From Candidatus Latescibacterota bacterium (GTDB taxonomy: Bacteria; Latescibacterota; UBA2968; UBA8231), in NCBI GenBank assembly GCA_007136405.1, contig SLHA01000131.1, positions 1 to 50,542 on the forward strand: a stretch of DNA of 50,542 nucleotides, written 5' to 3'. Numbering within the stretch: position 1 is the first letter of the stretch; each line of letters opens with the position of its first letter. The position numbers and the translations under genes are program-made. Under the pieces are notes generated by a model. That model saw nothing but the letters and a program-made list of their open reading frames with translations, ran no database searches and had not been told where the DNA came from. This document shows positions 31,103-40,800 of the stretch, in pieces.

Positions 31103-33607
31103 TTACGCCTGTGTATCGGGCTGCTGGCGCCCGAGAGTCCGGGCCATCGTCTCTTCCAGCGGCCGCATCTGCAGCGGCTTTACCAGATGAGCATCCATAC
31201 CCGCTGCCATAAACAGTTCGCTACTGCCAGCCATGGCATTCGCCGTCAATGCGATAATTGGGATACGGCCACCGCGCTCACCTTCCAGCCGACGTATCTC
31301 GCGTGTCGCCTCCAGTCCGTCCATGATCGGCATCTGCACATCCATCAGGACGATATCGAACTCATCTTCCCGCAGCGCCTCCACGGCTTCCCGCCCATTG
31401 GCCACCGCATGCACCGTATGGCCTCCGGACTCCAGCAGCTCCTGAGCCACCAGCTGGTTGATCGCGTTGTCTTCGGCCAGTAGAACCCGGAGTGCAGGAA
31501 CCGGTACGGTGGATTCGGGTCGAACCACCGCCTCGACCGGCGGTACCGCCACGGTAAACGTCAACTCAAAGGCTGTGCTGCTACCCTGGTTCGCCGCGCG
31601 CTCGGTCTGAATGGTGCCCCCCATATGATGCACCAGCCTGGTGGATACGCGCATGCCAAGCTCGCTGCCGTTCCGCTGTCGAACAGGGGAACCGTCAAGG
31701 GGCGGCCTGGCCTGGGAAAACGCTTCCTGTCGATCCGTAGAAATCCCGCTGCCCGTACCGCTCACCCGGAAGACCACGGTGGCCGTCCGTGAGGTGCACC
31801 GGACACTACGGACACTGAGTTCGACCTTGCCGGATTCCGCATCCTGTATAGCATCATGCACCAGGTTGCCGAGAACCAGCTGCAGACGCAGTGCATCTCC
31901 CTGCAGCCGGTCCGGTACCCGGGCATCCACCTCCTGTATAAGTGCAAGCCCTTTTTCTATGGCGGTATCGTGCCAGCAGTGGATGAGCTGCTCCACGACC
32001 TCGCGCAGTTCGAATGGCTGACGCAGCAGTGTCAGGTTGCCGGACTCCATCCTTACCAGTTCCACCACGTTGCCCAGCAGCTGCGTGAGCAGACCGGCCG
32101 ACCGGCGCAGCAGCAGCAGCCGGTCTATCTGTCTGGGTGCGGGATGATCGCGCAGCAACAGTTCAGTCAGGCCCACGATGCCGTTGATCGGCGTGCGCAC
32201 CTCATGACTCATGGCGGCCACGAAAATCGACATGGCCTCGCTGGCAGCCGCGGCTTTCTGTGTGGAGCTGGCAGCCGCAGCTTTCTGTGTGGAAGCCCTG
32301 TCCGCGTCCGTCTGCAGGACCCCTTCCGGACCGGACCGGACGCGTTCAGCCAGCCGGCCGCGTTCGGCTTCCAGCTCGAGTTGCGCCGCCGTGCGCAGCA
32401 AGGTGTTGGCCATGCATTGCGCGACCAGCGTCAGCAGCCGGATATCCTCGGCAGGCCAGGCCATCTCGCTCCAGACCGCCTCCAGCGTTAGACACCCCAC
32501 CAGGATCCCTGAGGCCATCAAGGGAATCACGACCAGCGACTGGACGCCTTGTAGATTCAGCGGCATGCGCTCTGTGCTCGCGTCAGCAGGCAAGGCGGAA
32601 ACGCGGGGCCAATGGATGGTCTGCCCGCGTTCCATCTGATCCATCCACCACGGACAGGCGATGGCACTCACTCCCGGCTCATGCGCGCGCTGGGGCTCGA
32701 CGCCTTCCGAGCACCACTCATGGGTGCGGTCCAGCGCGGTCCGGTCTCCATTGAACTGGAAGATAGAGGTGCGATCCACACCACCCACGGTTCCCAGTGC
32801 GGCCAGCGCTGCATGGAGACCCTGGTCCAGCGCCTCGGGGGTCAGTTGGGCCACACGCGAACAGGTTGATGTTACCAGTTCTTCCAGTTCCATTCTGTGG
32901 GACAGCCGCGTGCTTATCCGGTCTAGATCCAGCACCTGTCGCTGCAGTGCGGCGCTGGTTGCCGCCGGTTGGGCCGTGCGCACCTTGGCCCGTTCATCGT
33001 CCTGCCGGTTGCGCCGCAGTCGTTCTTGTACTCGCAGCCGCGCGCGGGTCGATCCAATCTGGGCAGCGATGGACTGCAGGACTCGCCTGACCGTTGGAGG
33101 TATCGTGCCCAGACAGGCACGCAGCGCCTTGGGCAGCGAGGTGGCATCGGCCAACGGGCGGGCGACGCGCCGGATGAACCGATGCTGACGTTCGTCTCGC
33201 CTGCGGTCATCGACACCGCGAACACCGCCAACGATGGCCAGAACCTCGTCATCGCCCCAGCGTACCAGACGTGCCTCGAAACGGCGCAGGTTCCCGCTCA
33301 CCTGGTATTCGCACTCCGTCACATACGGACCACCACTAATTGTGACAGCTCGAATGCCGTCCATCCACGACTTGACGATCTCGGGAGGGAAAAGATCGTC
33401 GACGTGTTTCCCCACGGATCCCGGCGGCAGTACCACGAGCCGGTTGTTCCCTCCCCCGCTGTATTCAAGGAGTACGCCCTTTGCGCTGAGGCGGAAGACC
33501 ATGTCCGGCAGGGTATTCAGCAGGGCGTTACAGGCTTTTTTGCACGCCAGCGATTCGACGGCAGTCTGAACGCCGGTGCGGCTGTCGCGAGGTTGCTGTA
33601 CAGACAT
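31103..33607 (-). CDS. Hybrid histidine kinase (PAS-GAF-HisKA-HATPase-REC) with degenerate ATPase motifs
   Basis: ATG 33607 follows GGAG by 7 nt, giving 834 residues without transmembrane segments. In order: PAS (28-140), a basic linker, GAF (262-410), coiled-coil with a 9-residue duplication, HisKA with His468 in SHEVRTP, HATPase-like domain (560-690) and receiver (707-825, Asp756 in VLMDVQMP). The ATPase motifs are eroded. The N-box reads NLVHDAIQ (Asn to Asp), the G1 DxGxG is GTGSGI (Asp to Gly) and the G2 box is GSELGM. The H-box and receiver are intact. It may have weak kinase activity, act as a phosphatase, or be a pseudokinase that works through a partner. It is cytoplasmic. Confidence 0.85.
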   Translation of the reverse strand: MSVQQPRDSRTGVQTAVESLACKKACNALLNTLPDMVFRLSAKGVLLEYSGGGNNRLVVLPPGSVGKHVDDLFPPEIVKSWMDGIRAVTISGGPYVTECEYQVSGNLRRFEARLVRWGDDEVLAIVGGVRGVDDRRRDERQHRFIRRVARPLADATSLPKALRACLGTIPPTVRRVLQSIAAQIGSTRARLRVQERLRRNRQDDERAKVRTAQPAATSAALQRQVLDLDRISTRLSHRMELEELVTSTCSRVAQLTPEALDQGLHAALAALGTVGGVDRTSIFQFNGDRTALDRTHEWCSEGVEPQRAHEPGVSAIACPWWMDQMERGQTIHWPRVSALPADASTERMPLNLQGVQSLVVIPLMASGILVGCLTLEAVWSEMAWPAEDIRLLTLVAQCMANTLLRTAAQLELEAERGRLAERVRSGPEGVLQTDADRASTQKAAAASSTQKAAAASEAMSIFVAAMSHEVRTPINGIVGLTELLLRDHPAPRQIDRLLLLRRSAGLLTQLLGNVVELVRMESGNLTLLRQPFELREVVEQLIHCWHDTAIEKGLALIQEVDARVPDRLQGDALRLQLVLGNLVHDAIQDAESGKVELSVRSVRCTSRTATVVFRVSGTGSGISTDRQEAFSQARPPLDGSPVRQRNGSELGMRVSTRLVHHMGGTIQTERAANQGSSTAFELTFTVAVPPVEAVVRPESTVPVPALRVLLAEDNAINQLVAQELLESGGHTVHAVANGREAVEALREDEFDIVLMDVQMPIMDGLEATREIRRLEGERGGRIPIIALTANAMAGSSELFMAAGMDAHLVKPLQMRPLEETMARTLGRQQPDTQA
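32241..32294. repeat. 27-bp in-frame tandem duplication in the kinase gene
   Basis: Two adjacent 27-bp units (32241-32267 and 32268-32294, starting CTGGCAGCCGC) differ at only two bases. They encode a duplicated STQKAAAAS peptide in the linker before the HisKA domain. The near-identity suggests a recent slippage event that changes linker length by 9 residues. Confidence 0.8.
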
Positions 33608-34117
33608 GGAAGGTCTCCAGGCCAACCGCAGCTACGAAGGCTGCAGCGGCCAGATACCGAGCTTGCTGCTACTGGGTCGGCCGATCCAGTTCCTGCGAAT
33701 ATCGTGCAGACTGATCCTGAACAGGACGATGCAGAAACCTGTCATGACCGGCCTGCTCGATGGCGCCCGCGTCAGATCTGACCTGGCCGATAAGCATTTC
33801 GATCATGGTCGTTGTGTCGGCCCCCTTGCTACGGCTTGTCCGCGGTAGCCACAGCTTTCCAGGCGCCGCAGCCACTCGGTCAAACCGGGTCGCGAGGAAA
33901 AAGAATCGCCCCCCTGCTCTACCGGGTCAAACAACCCCGGAGGGCCAGCGTGCGGCACGCGATATATACCGCAGCCTTGCCGCACCCAGGACTGATGGCG
34001 ATACTCCGGGGGTCCCGGAGCCGGTTCGGCAGCGCCGGAGCTATGTGCCGCGAATCCATCCGTTCGTCAAGCAGCAGGCACGAACCGGCTGACACTGTTT
34101 CCCACCGGAGAGCAACC
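33608..34117. other. Intergenic region, 510 bp
   Basis: This gap lies between the divergent kinase gene and the propeller gene. No gene is supported. It contains a palindrome GCGTGCGGCACGC (33948-33960) directly followed by TATATA (33963-33968), a possible operator/-10 arrangement for the plus-strand gene. It also holds a perfect hairpin CTCCGGG-GGT-CCCGGAG (34004-34020). Confidence 0.4.
33948..33960. promoter_or_regulatory. Palindrome next to a TATATA box
   Basis: GCGTGC-G-GCACGC, perfect 6-bp arms, ends two bases before a TATATA at 33963-33968 and 157 bp before the propeller gene. No -35 box was found; operator function is inferred. Confidence 0.25.
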
Positions 34118-35680
34118 ATGAAGAACCTGTTCATCGATCGCCGCCACATCCAGCGGCTCGACCGCGTCGACATTCGCTTCCATCATCCGTGCAAGGATCC
34201 GGGTCCAGTACTGGCCCCTGAAAAGCCCTGGGAAGGGGATCGCCTGCATCTATGGAGCGCGCCGGTCTGGTGCGCGGAGCGTAGTCGCTGGCGCCTCTGG
34301 TATATCGGCGGCGATGAGTTGCTACCGCTGTATGCCGAATCAAAAGACGGACTGCATTGGGAGCGGCCCTGCCTGGGTCGCATAGAATGGGAGAGTTCGC
34401 GGAATAACAACATCGTTAACCTGGGATTCCCGGCAAAAACGCCCAAGGAACGCCGCCTGGTGCTGCTACGCGACGATGACGACGTCGACGCGGCCAGACG
34501 GTTCAAGGCGCTGACCCGGGTGTCCGGAAGGCTGATCGGCCTGGTCTCCGCCGACGGGCTGGACTGGACGCTACTGCCCGGCGCCGCCGTTCCCTCCAAT
34601 GACGAATACCGTCTGGGTTACGATGCCCTGCACCGGCGCTTCGTGGCTACGGCCAAGGGGTCGCCCGTGCCGGAGTTCGGGCGTGCCGTGTCGCTGTCCA
34701 CCAGTCCCGACTTCGTCGAATGGACGCCGGCGGAACTGGTGTTCTGGGCTGACGAGATCGACCAGCAACAAGGCCGCCAACGTCTCGAAGAGATCCTGGG
34801 CAATCCGGATCACCGTCAGCCGCTACGCAACCAGCCTGAATTGTACCACACGGATGTGTACAACATGCCGGTGTTCACTTATGAGGGCATCTACCTGGGC
34901 CTGCCGGTCATTTTCCACCAGTCGGGTCTGTACTGGTATGCGCATCCCGATGATGCTCCGCCGGCGCTGCGCAGCAACCAGGATGGCATCTTGTACCCGA
35001 CATTGACCTCGAGCACGGATCTGCGCACCTGGGAACGGTGCGAACGCGCGCCGTTCATCGACCTGTCGCCGTTGTCGGATGACGCCAACTACGACCACGG
35101 CGCCATCCACGCCTGCCCGCCGGTGATCAGCGGCGACGAACTCTGGTTCTACTACTACGGTGCACGGTTCACTCACCTTAAGAAAAGCGTGGTCGACGAG
35201 GCCGGAATGCGATCCTCGCCTGACGAACCGATGGGGGCTCTCTACCGGGCGCGCCTGCGCTTGGACGGATTCGCTTCCCTGGCGGCCGGCCCGGAGCCCG
35301 GCGTGGCGCTGACCCGTCCGGTGCGCGTCGACGGCCCCAGGTTGACCGTCAACGCAGATGCATCCGGCGGGGAGTTGCGGGCCGAAATCCGCGACGCGCA
35401 CACCGGGCGCATCATTCCCGGATACGGTATGGGGGACTTTCTGGGTGATCCATGCCTGTATTCCGATGACGGTCTGTCGAAACGGATGCGCTTCGGCACG
35501 GGAGCACGCTTCGACGACGATACGCTGACCAACGACAGCCTGGCTTTTACGGGAAACTCCACCGCGGCGGCGCTGCGCTGGCGTGACCGGGAGCATGTCG
35601 CCGAGCTGCAGGGGCGCATGGTCCGCGTCTGCTTCTACCTGCGCGAAGCGGATCTGTACGCATTCTGGTTTGGCGCTTGA
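34118..35680 (+). CDS. GH43/GH32-like five-bladed beta-propeller protein
   Basis: The 520-residue product starts at ATG 34118 (GGAGAG upstream); the open frame before it is Arg/Ser-rich and not coding. The sequence repeats a blade pattern typical of glycoside hydrolase clans F and J: HLWSAPVWCAERSRWRLWYI, YAESKDGLHWERP, LVSADGLDWTLLPG, LSTSPDFVEWTPAEL and STDLRTWERC. A C-terminal beta-sandwich (about 390-520) follows, as in GH32-like proteins. The catalytic Asp/Glu set cannot be placed with certainty. There is no signal peptide, so it is cytoplasmic. Related proteins are abundant in polysaccharide-degrading Planctomycetes-like bacteria, where function is mostly untested. Confidence 0.65.
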   Translation: MKNLFIDRRHIQRLDRVDIRFHHPCKDPGPVLAPEKPWEGDRLHLWSAPVWCAERSRWRLWYIGGDELLPLYAESKDGLHWERPCLGRIEWESSRNNNIVNLGFPAKTPKERRLVLLRDDDDVDAARRFKALTRVSGRLIGLVSADGLDWTLLPGAAVPSNDEYRLGYDALHRRFVATAKGSPVPEFGRAVSLSTSPDFVEWTPAELVFWADEIDQQQGRQRLEEILGNPDHRQPLRNQPELYHTDVYNMPVFTYEGIYLGLPVIFHQSGLYWYAHPDDAPPALRSNQDGILYPTLTSSTDLRTWERCERAPFIDLSPLSDDANYDHGAIHACPPVISGDELWFYYYGARFTHLKKSVVDEAGMRSSPDEPMGALYRARLRLDGFASLAAGPEPGVALTRPVRVDGPRLTVNADASGGELRAEIRDAHTGRIIPGYGMGDFLGDPCLYSDDGLSKRMRFGTGARFDDDTLTNDSLAFTGNSTAAALRWRDREHVAELQGRMVRVCFYLREADLYAFWFGA

Positions 35681-35949
35681 GTTCCTCACCAGCTGACTGC
35701 ACCGCTGACTGCTGGATCAGGCCGCCTGTCGTGGCTGGCACGGCGACAAACGCCAATCTGCCGCCCTCCGGGCCCGAACGCGCCTTCCTGACAGGCTGGA
35801 CTCCATGATAAGCGGACGCCATTTTTGTGCCTGTGACGACCACTTGGTCCGCCCCCATCCGGGGGGTGAACGCTCCAGTCCGAGCAGCGGACTCGCGACG
35901 CACCTGTCCGGTTGCCGCTCCGGCCCATCCCGCAAGGAGTTAACCGTCG

Positions 35950-37509
35950 ATGCCCACAGACCACCAGCAACAGCTCTCCGTTCTCTCCTATCTGGCCCAT
36001 CGCCCTGACGATCAGAGCATCTATCAGGCGATCGGCGTGGAACCTGTCATCAACTGCCGGGGTACGTTCACCATCATCGGTGGATCGGTCGAACGTCCTG
36101 AGGTACTACAAGCCATGCATGCGGCTGCCGGATTCTTCGTGCAATATGACGAGCTCGCCACCGCCGTGGGTGAACGTCTGGCCCAGGTTACCGGCGCCGA
36201 ATGGGGTTTGATTGCCTCAGGTTGCGCGGCCGCCATGAAGCATGTCACCGCCGCCTGCGTCACGGGCGGGAACCCGGAGAAGCTGATCCGTATTCCGGAT
36301 CTGAGCGGGCTGGACAAGACCGAGGTGATCGTGCCCAGATATTCACGCACCTCGTACGACCACGCCCTGCGCAACATCGGCATCCAGATCGTCATGGTGG
36401 ATACCGCCGAGGAGCTGGCCCGGGCCATCAACCCCCGTACGGCGATGATCTATATCGTGACCGGACGAGGGTCGGATGCCGGCCAGCCCCTGTCTCTGGA
36501 GACGATCGCGGCCATCGCCGCCCCCGCGGGCATTCCGATCCTGGCGGATGCAGCGGCCGAAGATCTGACCATCCCACCCGTCCATCTCGAGCGCGGCGCA
36601 TCCGTGGTGACGTACAGCGGCGGCAAGGCGCTGTGCGGTCCCCAATGCGCCGGGCTGGCGCTGGGTCGCAAGGACCTGCTCATGGCGGCCTGGCAGGCCA
36701 GCGCGCCGCATCACGGACCGGGAAGGGACGACAAGGTTGGAAAGGAAGAGATCCTGGGCATGCTGGCTGCCGTCGAGGCCTGGGTGACCCGGGACCATCA
36801 GGCCGAATGGCAGACCTGGCTGTCCTGGCTCGAGCATATCGCCGCGCAACTGGACGGCATACCCAGCGTCGCCACCCGCGTGGAGGAGCCGGCCGGCTTG
36901 TCGAATCGCGCTCCCGTACTCGTCGTCTCCTGGGATCCAGCGGCGTTGCACATCACCGGAGAAGAGGTGGCCGAGGACTTCGCCAGAAATAAACCCCGTA
37001 TTGCCGTGGGCAACGCCGACACCGAGGAGCAGGCCGGTATCCGCATTTCGCCCAACCAGATGCAACCCGGGAATGACGCCGTGGTCGCTGAACGGCTGCA
37101 TCGTATTCTGACGAAGACGCGTCCGCCAAGGGCAGCTGCACCCGGGGCGGCCGCGGTCGACCTGTCCGGACGCTGGGATCTTACCGTCCAGTATTTCACC
37201 AGCGTGAGCCAGCAACGCCTGTTCATCCAACAGGACGGCAACTGGATCGAGGGCGTACACCAGAGTGAATACTCCGTGCAGGATCTTGCCGGCGTGATCG
37301 ACGGTGAGCAGGTCAAGCTGCGCAGCCATGTGCGTCAGCCTGGAGACTCCATTCCCTTCCTGTTCGCCGGCACGGTGGAAGGAGACACCATGTCGGGATC
37401 CATCCACCTGGGCGAGTACCTGACCGCAACGTTTTCCGCCGTTCGTTCCCGGGGGCATGGCCCGCGGCAACCGATCAGCATTCCGAACGGTCCACCTCTG
37501 GCCACCTGA
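35950..37509 (+). CDS. SelA-like PLP enzyme with extra C-terminal beta-barrel
   Basis: Residues 20-390 form a fold-type I PLP enzyme of the SelA/DgaE group. VINCRGTFTIIGGS opens the family core, IPILADAAAEDL holds the PLP-ring Asp, and VTYSGGKALCGPQCAGL holds the Schiff-base Lys. Non-SelA relatives such as D-glucosaminate-6-phosphate ammonia-lyase act on amino sugars; no tRNA-Sec system is seen here, so selenocysteine synthesis is unlikely. Residues 400-515 (LSGRWDLTVQYFTSVSQQRL ... GSIHLGEYLTATFSAV) are a separate lipocalin-like strand-rich module of unknown role. AAGGAG precedes ATG 35950. It follows the propeller gene by 269 bp. Confidence 0.8.
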   Translation: MPTDHQQQLSVLSYLAHRPDDQSIYQAIGVEPVINCRGTFTIIGGSVERPEVLQAMHAAAGFFVQYDELATAVGERLAQVTGAEWGLIASGCAAAMKHVTAACVTGGNPEKLIRIPDLSGLDKTEVIVPRYSRTSYDHALRNIGIQIVMVDTAEELARAINPRTAMIYIVTGRGSDAGQPLSLETIAAIAAPAGIPILADAAAEDLTIPPVHLERGASVVTYSGGKALCGPQCAGLALGRKDLLMAAWQASAPHHGPGRDDKVGKEEILGMLAAVEAWVTRDHQAEWQTWLSWLEHIAAQLDGIPSVATRVEEPAGLSNRAPVLVVSWDPAALHITGEEVAEDFARNKPRIAVGNADTEEQAGIRISPNQMQPGNDAVVAERLHRILTKTRPPRAAAPGAAAVDLSGRWDLTVQYFTSVSQQRLFIQQDGNWIEGVHQSEYSVQDLAGVIDGEQVKLRSHVRQPGDSIPFLFAGTVEGDTMSGSIHLGEYLTATFSAVRSRGHGPRQPISIPNGPPLAT

Positions 37510-37524
37510 CTGCAGGGCGAGCAA

Positions 37525-37598
37525 GCCGGCGTCGCCCCGCCACACAACCCCTGGAGCCGTCCACCACGCGAGTGGTCCGGAGCCGGGGCGGCGCCGGT
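37525..37598. terminator. Long GC-rich stem-loop after the SelA-like gene
   Basis: GCCGGCGTCGCCCCG (37525-37539) pairs with CGGGGCGGCGCCGGT (37584-37598) in 13 Watson-Crick and 2 wobble pairs. An apical ACCAC-GCGA-GTGGT hairpin sits within the 44-nt loop. It begins 15 bp after the stop codon. No T-run follows, so termination may rely on the stem alone or it may stabilise the message. Confidence 0.5.
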
Positions 37599-37694
37599 AA
37601 AAGTCACGTGCATGGGATCGCAGGAGCGATGCTTGCAGGGCCCGCTGCCCCCATCTCGATCTTCCTGGAGGGGTACTGCGCCCGACGCTCCTCC

Positions 37695-37712
37695 GGCTGG
37701 TGCAGACCAGCC
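37695..37712. other. Perfect hairpin upstream of mfd
   Basis: GGCTGGT-GCAG-ACCAGCC, 7-bp perfect stem with a 4-nt loop, 18 bp before a TTGACA box. Confidence 0.35.
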
Positions 37713-37729
37713 CGCTGCCGGGGGGTTGC

Positions 37730-37758
37730 TTGACAGAACCTGCATATCCCGCTTCATT
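37730..37758 (+). promoter_or_regulatory. Possible mfd promoter
   Basis: A perfect TTGACA (37730-37735) is followed after 17 bp by TTCATT (37753-37758), which keeps only three of six -10 positions. The -35 is convincing and the -10 is weak. The mfd start codon is 104 bp downstream. Confidence 0.3.
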
Positions 37759-37862
37759 GAAAAGTTTACTCATTACGCGTTTCGCCGCAGTTCCGGGATC
37801 GCGCTTCGTCCCGGCATGGCGAGGCTGTCTACACCGGATTTGCCGTCCGGAATACAAGGACC

Positions 37863-40800
37863 ATGGACCCAGCGCATACTCTGGATGACATCGCCCGCTG
37901 CACGTCGAAGGCACCTGGCTTCCGGGAGACCGTCAGGCGCCTCAAGGACGGCGAACGCCGGATCCTGCTGCAGAGTCTGCCTGATACCCTGGCCGCATTT
38001 CTGGCTGCCCACATCCACAACAGCCTCCAGCGCCCCCTGCTGATCGTCGCTGCCGATGAAGACCGTGCCGAACAGTGGCGGGACGATCTTCAGGCCATCA
38101 TGGGAGAACGCCGGGTCTGCTACTTTCCGGCCTGGGATGTGGAATTGTACGACCGGCGCTCACCGGATATCGAGGTCACGGGCTTGCGTCTGGTGACCGC
38201 CGCCCGGCTCCACCGAGGCGAACCCTGCGTGGTCGTGGCCCCCGCATCAGCCCTGCTTACCCCGCTGATTCCTCCGCACGCGCTGGAGTTGACCACCGTC
38301 AGCCTGCGAGTAGGCCAGGAGCACGACCTGGACCAGCTCGCCGGCCTGCTCGTGGATGCTGGCTACGAGCGCGTCTCCATGATCGACGGCGTCGGCCAGC
38401 TGAGTGTGCGCGGTGGCATCCTGGATGTCTATCCGTACGACACCGAGCATCCATACCGCCTTGAGTTCTTTGGTGACGAAATCGAATCCATGCGGCGTTT
38501 CGACGTGGGCACGCAGCGTTCTCTGGAGCCCATGGAACAGGTGGATCTGCTGCCTGCCAGCGAAGTGGTGCTGACGCCGGATTTCCAGGATGACTACCGG
38601 GCGCGGCTTCAATCGCTGGAGCAGGAACTCGGTGAGGCGGTCAACGCGTATCGGGACCAGCTGGATCTGGGCGGATCGCTGGAAGGCATCGAGGTGGCCA
38701 TGCCGCTGCTGTACGGGAAGGACGATGGCCTCTTCGAGTATCTGGCGGACCCCATACTGTTCTGTGACGAGATCGAAGACCTGCAGTCCGCCTGTGCCGG
38801 AGCCTGGAAGCGGCCGTTACAGGAATACGGCAGGCACGCGGACCGGAACACCCACCTGCCACCGGACGCGCTGTTGCGTGACCAGGAATGGTTCAACAAC
38901 ATACTGGACAAGCATGTCCGTCTGGAGCCCGCCCCATTGGGCAGCGGCGGTAACGCGGTGAAATTCGGCGCCAGCGAACCGCGCGCCTATCAGGGCGAAT
39001 TGCAGGCTTTGCGTCAACAAATCATGCAGCTCGACCAGGATGCCTATGCCATCCATGTACGCTGCGACACGCAGGGCCAGAACAGCCGTCTCCAGGAGAT
39101 CATCTCACCGTGGTCGGACCGGATCATCTACGGGCTGGGATCTTTGCAGCACGGTTTCATCTATCCGGAAGCACGCCTGGCCCTGCTCAACGATCACGAA
39201 ATCTTCAGCCGCCAGAAGCGCCGGTACCAGTACCGCAGGTTCAAGGCCGCAACCCCGCTGGCCAGCTATAATACGCTGCAGCGCGGCGACTATGTCGTCC
39301 ACGTCGATCACGGAATAGGCCGCTACTTCGGCATCAAGCGCCTGCGCCTGGCTGGCGTGGAACACGACTGCCTCTGCGTGTCCTACCAGGGTTCTGACCG
39401 GGTCTTCGTCCCGGTGGAACAGCTGGACCGCCTGCGCAAGTATTCGAGTGCCGAAGGCGATACGCCGGTACTCAGCAAACTCGGTGGCACGGCCTGGGAG
39501 AAACTGAAGGAACGCACCCGGCAAGAGATCTTCAAGATGGCCAGTGAGCTGATCCAGCTCTACGCTATCCGCAAGGCCCGTCCGGGGCATGCGTTCTCGG
39601 CTGACGGTCCGCTGCACCGCAGCGTGGAGGCCTCCTTTCCCTTTCAGGAGACTCCGGATCAGCTTCGCACCATGGAGGAAGTGCGCCATGATATGGAAAC
39701 GGCGCACTGCATGGACCGGCTGGTGTGCGGCGATGTCGGCTATGGCAAGACGGAGGTTGCGGTTCGCGCCGCCTTCAAGGCAGTCTGTGACAACAAGCAG
39801 GTTGCCGTGCTCGTGCCCACCACCATCCTGGCCGAGCAGCACCTGCACACCTTCACCGAACGTCTCAGCGGGACGCCGGTACGCGTCGAGGTATTGAGCC
39901 GCTTTCGTACTCCCAAGCAGCAGAAATCCGTGCTTTTGGATCTCAAAACGGGACGCGTCGACATCATCATCGGTACTCACAGGCTGCTCGGTAAGGACGT
40001 GGTGTTCCGCGATCTGGGACTGCTGGTCATCGACGAAGAGCAACGGTTCGGGGTGCGTCACAAAGAGAAGCTGAAGCAACTCCGGCGTCTGGTGGACGTG
40101 CTGACGCTGACGGCAACCCCGATACCGCGCACGCTGCACATGTCCATGATGGGAGCGCGGGACATGTCGATCATCAACACTCCGCCCCAGGACCGGCTGG
40201 CCATACATACGGAGATTCTGTCGTTCGACGAGAGCCGTATCGCGGAAGCCATTCACCGGGAAGTCGAGCGCGGCGGACAGGTGTACTTCGTCCATAATCG
40301 CGTCCAATCCATCAACCGGTTGACCGAATACCTGCAGGATCTTCTGCCCCACGTGCGTTTCGGCATCGCGCACGGCCAGATGAGCGCGCGTCAACTCGAA
40401 GAGATCATGTTCGACTTTCTGGAACGCAAGTACGACTGTCTCGTCTGTACTATGATTATCGAATCCGGTATCGATATTCCTTCGGTCAACACCGTACTGG
40501 TCAACAGAGCCGATACACTGGGGTTGAGTCAGCTCTACCAGATCCGCGGCCGCGTCGGCCGCTCCAACGAACGGGCGTATGCCTATCTGCTTATACCCAA
40601 GGGTAAGAAACTGACAAAAAAGAGCCGCATGCGCCTGCGTGCCATAGAAGAACACGCAGATCTGGGATCGGGTTTCGACATCGCCATGCGCGACATGGAA
40701 ATCCGCGGTGCCGGCAACCTGGTAGGCGCACAGCAGCATGGTTTTATCGCGGCAGTGGGTTTTGACCTGTACGTCCGGTTGCTGGATGAAGCCATGCGTG

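Larger units (their letters stand above)
37510..37862. other. Structured intergenic region before mfd, 353 bp
   Basis: No gene seen. It contains a 15-bp stem (37525-37598), a perfect hairpin (37695-37712) and a TTGACA at 37730-37735 that may be the -35 box for mfd. Confidence 0.4.

Noticed and set aside
36343..37914. 523-codon minus-strand open frame
   Set aside because: Covers the SelA-like gene and the structured gap before mfd; no motifs.
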